From NCBI RefSeq assembly GCF_009674485.1, contig NZ_WKJJ01000004.1:363076-427075 (forward strand): 64,000 nt of DNA, written 5' to 3'. Each line of letters begins with the position of its first letter. Positions within the stretch are counted from its first letter, which is position 1. A program made the position numbers and the translations under genes. Under the pieces are notes generated by a model that searched no databases, was not told the origin of the DNA, and saw nothing but the letters and a program-made list of their open reading frames with translations. Below are positions 46,221 to 54,488 of the stretch, in pieces. The stretch is from Pseudoduganella rivuli. Lineage in GTDB: Bacteria > Pseudomonadota > Gammaproteobacteria > Burkholderiales > Burkholderiaceae_D.

Positions 46221-46278
46221 GGAAAGGCGTGATCGGCGCGGGGTACAGTGCGCCGTGCCAATTTGATGAACCCCACTC

Positions 46279-47304
46279 ATGACCCATGTACCTGAATCCA
46301 ACGCGCCGATCGAACTGGTTTGCCCGGCGGGCAGCCTGCCGGCGCTGAAAGCCGCCGTCGATCACGGCGCCGACTGCGTCTATCTTGGCTTCCGCGACGC
46401 CACCAACGCGCGCAATTTCGCCGGCCTTAATTTCGACAACGCCGCCATTGCGCAAGGCGTGGCCTATGCGCACCAGCGCGGGCGCAAAGTGCTGCTGGCG
46501 CTGAACACCTATCCGCAACCGGGCGCCGTGCAAGTATGGCGCGACGCCGTCGGCCGCGCGGCGCAGGCAGGCATCGACGCCGTGATCCTGGCCGATCCCG
46601 GCCTGATGCGCTACGCGTCCGAGCGCTACCCTGATTTGCGCCTGCACTTGTCGGTGCAGGGCTCGGCCACCAGCGCCGACGCCATCAATTTTTACCAGCG
46701 CCACTTCAACGTGGCGCGCGCCGTGCTGCCGCGCGTGCTGTCGCTGGCGCAGGTCGGGCAAGTGCTGGAGAACACCACGGTGGACATCGAAGTGTTTGGG
46801 TTCGGCAGCCTGTGCGTGATGGCCGAGGGGCGCTGCCAGCTGTCGTCGTACGCCACCGGCGAATCGCCCAACACCCATGGCGTCTGCTCGCCCGCGAAGG
46901 CGGTGCGCTGGCAGCCATCGCCGCAGGGGCTGGAGGCGCGCCTGAACGGCGTGCTGATTGATCGTTACGCCGATGGCGAAAACGCCAGCTACCCGACCCT
47001 GTGCAAGGGCCGCTTCGACGTGGCCGGCGAAACCTATTACGCGGTGGAGGAACCGGCCAGCCTGAACACGCTGGAACTGTTGCCGCGCCTGATGGCGATG
47101 GGCGTGCGCGCCGTCAAGATCGAAGGTCGCCAGCGCAGCCCGGCCTACGTGGCGCAGGTGACGCGTGTGTGGCGCGAGGCGATCGACCAGTGCCACGCCA
47201 ATGCGGCCCGCTACAGCGTGCGCCCGGCGTGGATGGCGGAAATGAACAAGGTGGCGGAGGGCCAGCAGCACACGCTGGGCGCTTACCACCGCGCGTGGAA
47301 ATGA
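46279..47304 (+). CDS. ubiU: UbiU, O2-independent ubiquinone hydroxylation protein
   Basis: A 341-aa U32-peptidase-family protein. The four [4Fe-4S] cysteines are Cys179, Cys186, Cys203 and Cys242, with spacing 7-17-39 identical to the reported ligands of E. coli UbiU. It works with UbiV to hydroxylate the quinone ring without O2, using prephenate as oxygen donor in E. coli. First gene of a five-gene operon behind the FNR-type box; ubiV follows after 10 bp. Confidence 0.93.
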   Translation: MTHVPESNAPIELVCPAGSLPALKAAVDHGADCVYLGFRDATNARNFAGLNFDNAAIAQGVAYAHQRGRKVLLALNTYPQPGAVQVWRDAVGRAAQAGIDAVILADPGLMRYASERYPDLRLHLSVQGSATSADAINFYQRHFNVARAVLPRVLSLAQVGQVLENTTVDIEVFGFGSLCVMAEGRCQLSSYATGESPNTHGVCSPAKAVRWQPSPQGLEARLNGVLIDRYADGENASYPTLCKGRFDVAGETYYAVEEPASLNTLELLPRLMAMGVRAVKIEGRQRSPAYVAQVTRVWREAIDQCHANAARYSVRPAWMAEMNKVAEGQQHTLGAYHRAWK

Positions 47305-47314
47305 GAGGAGCCAT

Positions 47315-48211
47315 ATGTTGAAACTGGCGCTGGGACCTTTGCTGTATTACTGGCCGCGCGACACCGTGCTGGCGTTTTATGAGGAAGCCGCCGCCAGCGC
47401 GGCCGATATCGTGTACCTGGGCGAGACCGTCTGCTCGCGCCGCCACGAGATGCGCCTGGCCGACTGGATGGGCGTGGCGGAACGGTTGCAGGCGGCGGGC
47501 AAGCGGGTGGTGCTGTCCACGCTGGTACTGCAGGAGTCCAGTTCGGACGCCGCCGCCCTGCGCCGCATCGTGCGCAACGGCCACTACCAGGTGGAGGCGG
47601 GCGACATGGGCGCCGTGCACCTGCTGTCCGGTGACGATGCGCCGCCGGGCGGTTTCATCGCGGGGCCGCACTTGAACATCTACAATCCGTGCACGCTGCA
47701 CCTGATGCACGATCTTGGCGCGCGGCGCTGGGTGATGCCGCTGGAAATGGGGCGCGAGGGGCTGGCCGCCATCCTGCGCAAGCGCCCGGCCGGGATGGAA
47801 ACCGAGGTGTTTGCGTATGGCCGCATGCCGCTGGCGTTTTCCGCCCGCTGCTTTACTGCCCGCAACCGCAATTTGCCGAAAGACGACTGCCGCTTCAGTT
47901 GCCTCGACTATCCGGACGGCCTGTTGCTGGAAACCCGCGAACACCAGCCTTTCCTTGTGCTGAACGGGATCCAGACCCAGTCGGCGCAGATCTATAACCT
48001 GGCCGCTGACGTGGACGACATGGCGGCGCTGGGCGTCGACGTGCTGCGTATCAGTCCCCAGGCCACCGGCACCATCGGCGTGCTGGCCGCGTTCGACGCG
48101 CTGCGGCGCGGCGGCCAGCCGGCCCCAGGCAGCCTGGCTGCGCTGGCGCCGGGCGTGGCGTGCAACGGTTACTGGCACGGCAAGGCCGGCCTGGAACAGG
48201 AGGCGGCATGA
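47315..48211 (+). CDS. ubiV: UbiV, partner of UbiU
   Basis: A 298-aa U32-family protein. The cluster ligands Cys40, Cys179, Cys192 and Cys196 reproduce the Cys-x12-Cys-x3-Cys group and distant first Cys of E. coli UbiV. It forms a heterodimer with UbiU. Its stop overlaps the ubiT start (ATGA), with an AGGAGG site inside its own 3' end. Confidence 0.93.
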   Translation: MLKLALGPLLYYWPRDTVLAFYEEAAASAADIVYLGETVCSRRHEMRLADWMGVAERLQAAGKRVVLSTLVLQESSSDAAALRRIVRNGHYQVEAGDMGAVHLLSGDDAPPGGFIAGPHLNIYNPCTLHLMHDLGARRWVMPLEMGREGLAAILRKRPAGMETEVFAYGRMPLAFSARCFTARNRNLPKDDCRFSCLDYPDGLLLETREHQPFLVLNGIQTQSAQIYNLAADVDDMAALGVDVLRISPQATGTIGVLAAFDALRRGGQPAPGSLAALAPGVACNGYWHGKAGLEQEAA

Positions 48212-48687
48212 ACCGCATTCCGTCCCAAGGCACGATGGCGCATCCCGGCTTTCCGCCGCCGCTGGCCGCGGTGCTGGGCCGCCTGCCACCGTATCCCGGC
48301 TCGATGCTGTTCGCCGCCGCCCTGAACCTGGTAGTGCGCCCCCACTTGCCGGACGACGTCAAGGCCAGCCTGCAGGGGCGGACGCTGCGCATCGCGGTCA
48401 CGGACGCCCGCGTGGCGTTCGACTTTACGTGGCGGCAGGGCGGCTTTTGCGCGCTGCCGCGCGGCGCCGGAACCGACCTGGAAATCGCCGCCGGCGCGGG
48501 CGATTTCGTCGCGCTGGCGCGGCGCGAGGAAGACCCGGACACGCTGTTCTTCAGCCGGCGCCTGGTCATGTCCGGCGATACCGAGCTGGGATTGCTGGTT
48601 AAAAACACCCTCGACGCGATGGACACCCCGCTGCCGCAGTCGCTGCGCGCCGCGCTGTCGCACTGGCTGCGCCGGACCACTCGCTAA
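48208..48687 (+). CDS. ubiT: UbiT, SCP2-domain ubiquinone accessory factor
   Basis: A 159-aa sterol-carrier-protein-2 type protein. It has a basic/hydrophobic N-terminal region followed by the SCP2 core (about 40-150), with [17 protein letters not shown] and [24 protein letters not shown]. It binds polyprenyl intermediates for the oxygen-independent pathway. The start at 48208 is supported by AGGAGG and the ATGA overlap; a longer frame was rejected. Confidence 0.9.
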   Translation: MNRIPSQGTMAHPGFPPPLAAVLGRLPPYPGSMLFAAALNLVVRPHLPDDVKASLQGRTLRIAVTDARVAFDFTWRQGGFCALPRGAGTDLEIAAGAGDFVALARREEDPDTLFFSRRLVMSGDTELGLLVKNTLDAMDTPLPQSLRAALSHWLRRTTR

Positions 48688-48697
48688 GGAGCCGCCC

Positions 48698-49087
48698 ATG
48701 GCCAGCCCATTTCCGCTACCGCTGGTGTATTCGTGCTCGGGCTGCTCCAGCGCGGCGCAAACCGCCAACGCGGCAGCGCTGCAACTGGACCGCTATGGTG
48801 TGGCCGAGATGTCCTGCATCGCGGGCGTCGGTGGCGGTGTGCCGCCACTGGTCAGGCTGGCCCGTTCCGGGCGCACCATCGTCGCCATCGATGGCTGTGC
48901 GCTGGCGTGCGCCCGTGCCTGCCTGGCGCGGCAGGGCGTCGAACCCACCCATCACGTGCTGTTGCCCGACCTGGGCATCAGGAAAAAGTTCCACACGGAT
49001 CCCGATCCACAACATGTTCCCGCCATCGTGCACGTGGTGGCGGGGCTGCTGGCGCAACCCGCCGTCAATGAACAGGAACCCTCATGA
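48698..49087 (+). CDS. DGC-type putative zinc-binding protein
   Basis: A 129-aa protein resembling the DGC/putative zinc-binding family. It has YSCSGCSSAAQTAN at the start, then SCIAGVGGG and AIDGCALACARACL, giving seven Cys in ordered motifs. It is 10 bp after ubiT and overlaps the next gene by ATGA, so it is made with the ubiTUV proteins. No function is established; metal or Fe-S handling is possible. Confidence 0.82.
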   Translation: MASPFPLPLVYSCSGCSSAAQTANAAALQLDRYGVAEMSCIAGVGGGVPPLVRLARSGRTIVAIDGCALACARACLARQGVEPTHHVLLPDLGIRKKFHTDPDPQHVPAIVHVVAGLLAQPAVNEQEPS

Positions 49088-50712
49088 AGAATTTATCCAT
49101 CGCGCTGCTGGACGCGCTGAAACAGCATGGCGCCCGCGCGCTGTTCGGCTTGCCGGGCGATTTCGTGCTGCCGTTTTTCCGCCACGCGGAGCAATCGGGC
49201 ATCCTGCCCCTGCATACGCTGAGCCATGAACCGGGCGTTGGCTTCGCGGCCGACGGCGCGGCGCGCTACCTGGGCGGCCCCGGCGTGGCCGTGGTCACTT
49301 ATGGGGCCGGCGCGCTGAACCTGGTGAACGCGGTGGCCGGGGCGTATGCGGAAAAAGTGCCGCTGGTGGTGATTTCCGGCGCCCCCGGCGCGCTGGAACG
49401 GGGCAATGGCCTGCTGTTGCACCACCAGTCGCGCACGCTCGATTCGCAACTGGCGATCTTCCGTGAAATCACGTGCGACCAGGTGGTGCTGGACGACGCG
49501 CGGCAGGCCCCCGCGCTGATTGCGCGCGCACTGCGCAACTGCCTGTCGCAGTCGCGGCCGGTGTATATCGAATTGCCGCGCGATATGGTCGATGCGCCCT
49601 GCGCGCCGGTGACTCCCCTGCCGCCACCAGCGTGGGATGCGGAGGCGGTGCAGGCATGCGCCCGCGAAGTGCTGCGGCGGCTGGCGGCCGCGGCCAATCC
49701 GCTGCTGCTGGTCGGCATTGAGATCCGCCGCTGCGGCGTCGAGCACAAGGTGGCGGAACTGGCGCGCCTCTTGCGGATACCGGTGGCGACGACCCTGATG
49801 GGACGCGGGCTGCTGGTCAACCAGGACGCGCCGCTGCTGGGCACTTATCTGGGCGTGGCGGGCGATGCGGAAGTGACGCGCGCGGTGGAAGAGTCGGATG
49901 CCTTGCTGATGCTGGGCGTGCTGCTGTCTGACACCAACTTCGGCGTATCGGCCCGTAAAATCGACTTACGGGGCAGCATCCTCGCGCTCGACGGGCAGGT
50001 CACGCTGGGCCACCACGTGTACCCGGCCATCCCGATCGAAGCCTTGCTCGATGCGATGCTGGACGAAGGCGCGCCGCTCGACCGCACGGCACCGCAGGGT
50101 CTGGCGCAGCCGGCGCCGTACGGCATGCCGGAAGACGGCGCGGCCATCGCGCCCGGCGATATCGCGCGCGCCGTCAACGATGCCTTGCGGCTGGCCGGGC
50201 CGATGCCGCTGGTGTCCGATATCGGCGACTGTTTCTTTACCGCGCTGGACATGCAGGGCGAAGGCTTGCTGGCGCCCGGCTATTACGCCACCATGGGCTA
50301 TGGCGTCCCGGCCGGCCTTGGCCTGCAGGCGGCCAGCGGCCGGCGGCCGCTGATCCTGGTGGGGGACGGTGCGTTCCAGATGACGGGTTGGGAACTGGGC
50401 AATTGCGCACGCTCCGGGTGGGACCCGGTTGTCATCGTGTTTAACAACCAGGGATGGGAAATGCTGCGGGCCTTCCAGCCGGAGGCGCGCTATACGGATC
50501 TGGGCGACTGGCGGTTTGCCGCGATGGCGCCGATGCTGGGCGGCGACGGCTATCGCGTGCAGACGCGGGGTGAACTGGCGCGGACGTTGCGCCATGCGCT
50601 GGACAAGCGGGGGCGTTTCCAGTTGATCGAAGTGATGCTGCCGCGCGGCGCGCAATCGGCGACACTGGAACGATTCGTCGCCGGCGTGCGGCGTGGGCAG
50701 GCGCGGCCTTGA
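49084..50712 (+). CDS. ThDP-dependent 2-keto acid decarboxylase (indolepyruvate/phenylpyruvate type)
   Basis: A 542-aa thiamine-diphosphate enzyme. The catalytic Glu lies in SHEPGVGFAADGAAR (about residue 50). The ThDP/Mg motif GDGAFQMTGWELGN...FNNQGWE is near 425-460. Overall it fits the indolepyruvate/phenylpyruvate decarboxylase group, which gives an aldehyde and CO2. It is translationally coupled to the DGC gene and ends the ubiUVT operon, an unexpected place. It might recycle aromatic 2-keto acids under anoxia. Confidence 0.86.
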   Translation: MKNLSIALLDALKQHGARALFGLPGDFVLPFFRHAEQSGILPLHTLSHEPGVGFAADGAARYLGGPGVAVVTYGAGALNLVNAVAGAYAEKVPLVVISGAPGALERGNGLLLHHQSRTLDSQLAIFREITCDQVVLDDARQAPALIARALRNCLSQSRPVYIELPRDMVDAPCAPVTPLPPPAWDAEAVQACAREVLRRLAAAANPLLLVGIEIRRCGVEHKVAELARLLRIPVATTLMGRGLLVNQDAPLLGTYLGVAGDAEVTRAVEESDALLMLGVLLSDTNFGVSARKIDLRGSILALDGQVTLGHHVYPAIPIEALLDAMLDEGAPLDRTAPQGLAQPAPYGMPEDGAAIAPGDIARAVNDALRLAGPMPLVSDIGDCFFTALDMQGEGLLAPGYYATMGYGVPAGLGLQAASGRRPLILVGDGAFQMTGWELGNCARSGWDPVVIVFNNQGWEMLRAFQPEARYTDLGDWRFAAMAPMLGGDGYRVQTRGELARTLRHALDKRGRFQLIEVMLPRGAQSATLERFVAGVRRGQARP

Positions 50713-50751
50713 GATGAAGCTAGATGGCGTGCCGCGCCCCCCGCCGTGCGG

Positions 50752-51468
50752 TCACGCTTGCACGCCGTCGTCCCGCACGGAAAAACGCTTGAACAGGGTC
50801 GCGATGTCCACCACCAGTTGCGCATTGGGATAGCCCGGCATCGCCGCGGCGGCCAGTGCCTGGTCGCCGCAGCCGGTGGCGCGGAAGGTTTGCAGCACAT
50901 AGTGTTCCACGCCCATCGCGGCCAGGCTGGCCGCCATCGACCGCAACGCGCGCGGCGGCAACAGGGTGGGATGCACCGTGGTGCGGCATTCGTAGTCGAC
51001 GCCGCTGTCCAGGATCGCCCGCACGCAGGCTTCGGCCTGCGTGCCGCTGCCCGCCACCCCGGTCACGCCGGAATACGCGGCAAACGGCGCCTTGACGTCG
51101 AATCCCACCCAGTCCACCAGCGGCAGCACGGCTTTCAATCGATCGGGATAAATGCAGGCCGTGTGCAGGCCGATGCGGAAACCCAGCGCGCGCGCATCGG
51201 CGATCGCGCCGGGCAAGGCCGCGTCGGTGGTCGGTTCGCCGCCGGAAAAGACGACGGCGTCGAGCAGGCCGACGCGGCGCGCCAGGCGTTCCAGCAGCAG
51301 CGCCCACGGCAGCGGGCTGTGGCGTGGCCGCTGCTGCAGGTGCGGATTGTGGCAATAGCCGCAGCGCCACGCGCAGCCCTGCACGAACACCACGGCCGAC
51401 AACTGGCCGGGATAATCGGTTGCGGAGAACGGAGTGTAGCCGCCGACGATGAGGGCGCCGCCTTCCAT
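50752..51468 (-). CDS. nrdG: Anaerobic RNR activating radical-SAM enzyme
   Basis: A 238-aa radical-SAM protein. The [4Fe-4S] motif is Cys32-x3-Cys36-x2-Cys39 in QGCAWRCGYCHNPHL, and the SAM-binding GGEP is near 95. It makes the glycyl radical on the class III ribonucleotide reductase. It starts 1 bp after the separate glycyl-radical gene, so the radical-bearing piece and its activase are adjacent. Confidence 0.92.
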   Translation of the reverse strand: MEGGALIVGGYTPFSATDYPGQLSAVVFVQGCAWRCGYCHNPHLQQRPRHSPLPWALLLERLARRVGLLDAVVFSGGEPTTDAALPGAIADARALGFRIGLHTACIYPDRLKAVLPLVDWVGFDVKAPFAAYSGVTGVAGSGTQAEACVRAILDSGVDYECRTTVHPTLLPPRALRSMAASLAAMGVEHYVLQTFRATGCGDQALAAAAMPGYPNAQLVVDIATLFKRFSVRDDGVQA

Positions 51469-51469
51469 G

Positions 51470-51655
51470 TCAGCGCCGGCCCGAAGGCTGTTCGCGGAAG
51501 GCCACGCGTTCGTGGAATTCCCCCTTCTTGCCGGTGTTGAAGGAGGAAACGGGGCGATGGTAGCCCATCACGCGAGTCCAGATTTCACAGGGCTGGCGCT
51601 CGGAGTCGTCCAGTTTCACGGCGGCGGATAGCGGGGCGGGGCGTGCGGTCATCAT
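51470..51655 (-). CDS. Separate glycyl-radical domain of class III RNR
   Basis: A 61-aa protein that matches only the extreme C-terminal part of NrdD proteins. It carries the radical loop RVMGYHRPVSSFNTGKKGEF, in which Gly31 is the expected radical site, and Cys23. AAGGAG lies before the ATG-ATG start, so it is a designed gene rather than read-through. It is in a different reading frame from nrdD, 32 bp downstream of its stop. The split must be rejoined by protein-protein contact. Confidence 0.8.
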   Translation of the reverse strand: MMTARPAPLSAAVKLDDSERQPCEIWTRVMGYHRPVSSFNTGKKGEFHERVAFREQPSGRR

Positions 51656-51687
51656 ATTCTCCTTCAGGTTTTTAAGGCTGGCGGCGC

Positions 51688-53694
51688 TCATGCCGCCGCC
51701 AGCTTGCGGGCGATCAGCTCTTCGTCACAGCGCGGGCAGAATGCGTGTTTTCCGCTCAGGTAGCCGTGCTTGGGGCAGATCGAAAAAGTGGGCGTGACCG
51801 TGATGTACGGCAGGCCGAACAGGGACAGCGCGCGGCGCACCAGCGTACGGCAGGCGTCGGCCGACGACAGTGCCTCTGTCATGTACAGGTGCAGCACGGT
51901 GCCGCCCGTGTATTTGCGTTGCAGCGCGTCCTGCTGTTCCAGCGCTTCGAACGGGTCGTCCGTGTACGCCACGGGTAATTGCGTGGAGTTGGTGTAGTAA
52001 GGCATGTCGGGCGTCCCCGCCTGCAGGATGGCGGGCCAGCGTTTGCGGTCCTCGCGCGCGAAACGGTAAGTCGTGCCTTCGGCCGGCGTGGCTTCCAGGT
52101 TGTACATGTGGCCCGTCTCGTCCTGGAACACCAGCAGGCGCGCCCGCACGTGGTCCAGCAGGCGCAGCGCGAACGCGTGGCCGTAGGCGCCGGCGATATC
52201 GGCCCCGCCGCCCGTGAAATTGCGGATCATTTCATTGACGCCGTTCACACCCAGCGTCGAGAAATGGTTGCGCAGGGTGCCCAGGTAGCGCCGCGTGTAC
52301 GGGAACAAGCCATTGTCCACGTGGCGCTGGATCACCTTGCGCTTGATTTCCAGGCTTTGTTTGCCCAGTTCGAGCAAGCGGTCGAGCGCGGCCAGCAAGC
52401 CCGCTTCGTCGCCCTGGTGCAGGTAGCCCAGGCGCGCGCAATTGATGGTCACCACGCCCAGCGAGCCGGTTTGTTCGGCCGAACCGAACAGGCCGTTGCC
52501 GCGCTTGAGCAATTCGCGCAAGTCCAGCTGCAGGCGGCAGCACATGGAGCGGATCATGTTGGGCTTGAGTTCCGAATTGATAAAATTCTGGAAATACGGC
52601 AAGCCATAACGGGCCGTCATGTCGAACAGGCGCTGCGCGTTCGGGCTGTCCCAGTCGAAATCCGGTGTGATGTTGTAGGTCGGGATCGGGAACGTGAACG
52701 CGCGCCCCTTGGCGTCGCCCGCCATCATGACGTCGATGTAGGCGCGGTTGATCATGTCCATTTCCACCTGCAGGTCGCCATATGTGAAGGGCATGGCCTG
52801 TCCGGCGATGTGCGGGATTTCTCCGCGCAAGTCTTCCGGGCATACCCAGTCGAACGTCAGGTTGGTGAATGGCGTTTGCGTGCCCCAGCGCGATGGCACG
52901 TTGAGGTTGTAGATCAATTCCTGCATGCACTGGCGCACGGCCGCGTCGTCCAACCCGTCGTTGCGCACGTACGGCGCCAGATACGTGTCGAAGGAACTGA
53001 ACGCCTGCGCGCCGGCCCATTCGTTTTGCAGCGTGCCGAGGAAGTTCACGATCTGTCCCACCGCGCTCGACAGGTGGCGCGGCGGGCCCGATTCGACCTT
53101 GCCGGGCACGCCGTTCAGTCCTTCGTTGAGCAGGGTGCGCAGCGACCAGCCGGTGCAATAGCCGGACAGCATGTCCAGGTCGTGGATGTGCAGGTCGGCG
53201 TTGCGGTGCGCCTGGCCGACTTCCGGCGGATACACGTGGTCCAGCCAGTAATTGGCGATCACCTTGCCGGATACGTTGAGGATCAGGCCCCCCAGCGAAT
53301 AGCCCTGGTTGGCGTTGGCGTTGACCCGCCAGTCTTCGCGCCGCAGGTATTCGTTGATGGACGCTTCCACGTCGACCAGCGTGCGGGCATCCTGGCGCAA
53401 GTGGCGGTGCTGTTCGCGGTAGACGATATAGGCGCGCAGCGTGGCGCGGTGGCCCGCTTCGTACAGCGCCCGCTCGACCTGGTCCTGTACCTGCTCGACG
53501 TGCAAATCTTCAGGGTGGCGCAAGGTGGCCAGGTACATCAGCACCAGTTCCGTCAGCCGCTGCGCCAAGTCGGCGCCGAACTCGCCGGTAGCCAGGCCGG
53601 CGCGCAGCAGGGCGGAGTGGATTTTCGCCGCGTCAAAGGGTTGGATGGCGCCGTCGCGCTTGGCGATGCGGCATGGTGGGGATACGGCGAACAT
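51688..53694 (-). CDS. nrdD: Class III ribonucleotide reductase catalytic chain, lacking the glycyl-radical end
   Basis: A 668-aa oxygen-sensitive ribonucleoside-triphosphate reductase. It has an N-terminal ATP-cone (about 7-98) and a 10-stranded barrel with Cys180 (SGYCTGW) and the finger loop MCCRL at 384-388. The zinc site appears to be Cys640-x2-His643 with Cys653-x2-Cys656. It ends 12 residues later, without the RVxGY radical motif, which is supplied by the next gene. Likely FNR/DNR controlled. Confidence 0.92.
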   Translation of the reverse strand: MFAVSPPCRIAKRDGAIQPFDAAKIHSALLRAGLATGEFGADLAQRLTELVLMYLATLRHPEDLHVEQVQDQVERALYEAGHRATLRAYIVYREQHRHLRQDARTLVDVEASINEYLRREDWRVNANANQGYSLGGLILNVSGKVIANYWLDHVYPPEVGQAHRNADLHIHDLDMLSGYCTGWSLRTLLNEGLNGVPGKVESGPPRHLSSAVGQIVNFLGTLQNEWAGAQAFSSFDTYLAPYVRNDGLDDAAVRQCMQELIYNLNVPSRWGTQTPFTNLTFDWVCPEDLRGEIPHIAGQAMPFTYGDLQVEMDMINRAYIDVMMAGDAKGRAFTFPIPTYNITPDFDWDSPNAQRLFDMTARYGLPYFQNFINSELKPNMIRSMCCRLQLDLRELLKRGNGLFGSAEQTGSLGVVTINCARLGYLHQGDEAGLLAALDRLLELGKQSLEIKRKVIQRHVDNGLFPYTRRYLGTLRNHFSTLGVNGVNEMIRNFTGGGADIAGAYGHAFALRLLDHVRARLLVFQDETGHMYNLEATPAEGTTYRFAREDRKRWPAILQAGTPDMPYYTNSTQLPVAYTDDPFEALEQQDALQRKYTGGTVLHLYMTEALSSADACRTLVRRALSLFGLPYITVTPTFSICPKHGYLSGKHAFCPRCDEELIARKLAAA

Positions 53695-53779
53695 GCAGGC
53701 TCCTGCTAAATGTAGTGGTGTGATCGGTGTTTCATGCTAGGTACGGACCTGCCGTGCCGCCATCTGCGCATGCAAATCC

Positions 53780-53793
53780 TTGATGCGGATTAA
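53780..53793 (-). promoter_or_regulatory. FNR/DNR-like box upstream of nrdD
   Basis: TTGATGCGGATTAA differs at one position from TTGAT-N4-ATCAA. It lies between the SirB2 stop and nrdD, about 93 bp before the nrdD ATG. A minus-strand TAGCAT at 53739-53734 gives class I spacing near -60. The right half is also part of a GGATTAA/TTAATCC hairpin ending the SirB2 transcript. Confidence 0.55.
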
Positions 53794-53802
53794 GTCCGGG
53801 TT

Positions 53803-54186
53803 TTAATCCCAGTAGGCCGGCGGCCACGGCTGCCTGGTGACGGCCACCAGCACGATGTACAGCAGGGTGGCCAGCGCGGCCAGCAGCGCGGCGCGCCGCA
53901 CGGCCGGCGCGCGGCCCCGTTTCAGGGCCACGGATCCGAGTACGATATACGCCACCAAGGCGCTCAATTTGGCCGCCAGCCACGGTTGCGTGAGCGGCGA
54001 CTGGCCGCTCCACGCGGCCAGCGCCAATGCGCTGCCCAGCAGCACGGTGTCGACCAGGTGCGGCACCGCGCGCAAGGCGCGCGGCCAGGCCGCGCCGCGC
54101 CACATGAAGCCGCCGCGCAGCAGGAACAGCGTACCGCTGGCCGCCGCACAGCTCATGTGCAGCACCTTGAGCGCGTGGTAATCCAA
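53803..54186 (-). CDS. SirB2-family membrane protein
   Basis: A 127-aa protein with four hydrophobic helices, matching the SirB2 family. It begins MDYHALKVLHMSCAAASGTLFLLRG, with a conserved His at residue 4, 10 or both. It is 3 bp after a DUF2249 gene, in a norB-DUF2249-sirB2 operon. Function unknown; a role near NO reductase is suggested only by position. Confidence 0.87.
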   Translation of the reverse strand: MDYHALKVLHMSCAAASGTLFLLRGGFMWRGAAWPRALRAVPHLVDTVLLGSALALAAWSGQSPLTQPWLAAKLSALVAYIVLGSVALKRGRAPAVRRAALLAALATLLYIVLVAVTRQPWPPAYWD

Positions 54187-54189
54187 GCT

Positions 54190-54456
54190 TCAGCTCTCGC
54201 CGATGACGTGGAAATCGATCAGCACTTCGCCCGGCTGGCGCGATACATAGGCCACCCGTACCCCGGCGCCAAAGTACTGGTCGATTTGCCGCAGCAGCGG
54301 AACCGGATCGTGGTCATTGCAGAAGCGCATGGTTTCACCGGGTTGCAGCGCCTGCAGCGCGCCGAAAATGGCGGCGTGGCGGAAGCGCTTGGCGATGCCG
54401 CGCGCGTCAAACGCGTACAGGCCGGAAGCGGTGGGGGTGGAACAATCGTGTGGCAT
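54190..54456 (-). CDS. DUF2249 protein (second of two)
   Basis: An 88-aa DUF2249-family protein with YAFDARGIAKRFRHAAIFGALQALQPGETMRFCNDHDPVPLLRQI. AAGGAG precedes the ATG. It follows norB by 32 bp. It is a diverged paralogue of the DUF2249 gene at 45901, so this island has one copy per operon. Confidence 0.87.
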   Translation of the reverse strand: MPHDCSTPTASGLYAFDARGIAKRFRHAAIFGALQALQPGETMRFCNDHDPVPLLRQIDQYFGAGVRVAYVSRQPGEVLIDFHVIGES

Positions 54457-54488
54457 GGTCAATCTCCTTGGTGGTTGAGGTGAAACGG

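Noticed and set aside
51979..53709. 576-codon plus-strand frame opposite nrdD
   Set aside because: Antisense shadow; the minus strand has ATP-cone, Cys and zinc motifs of NrdD.
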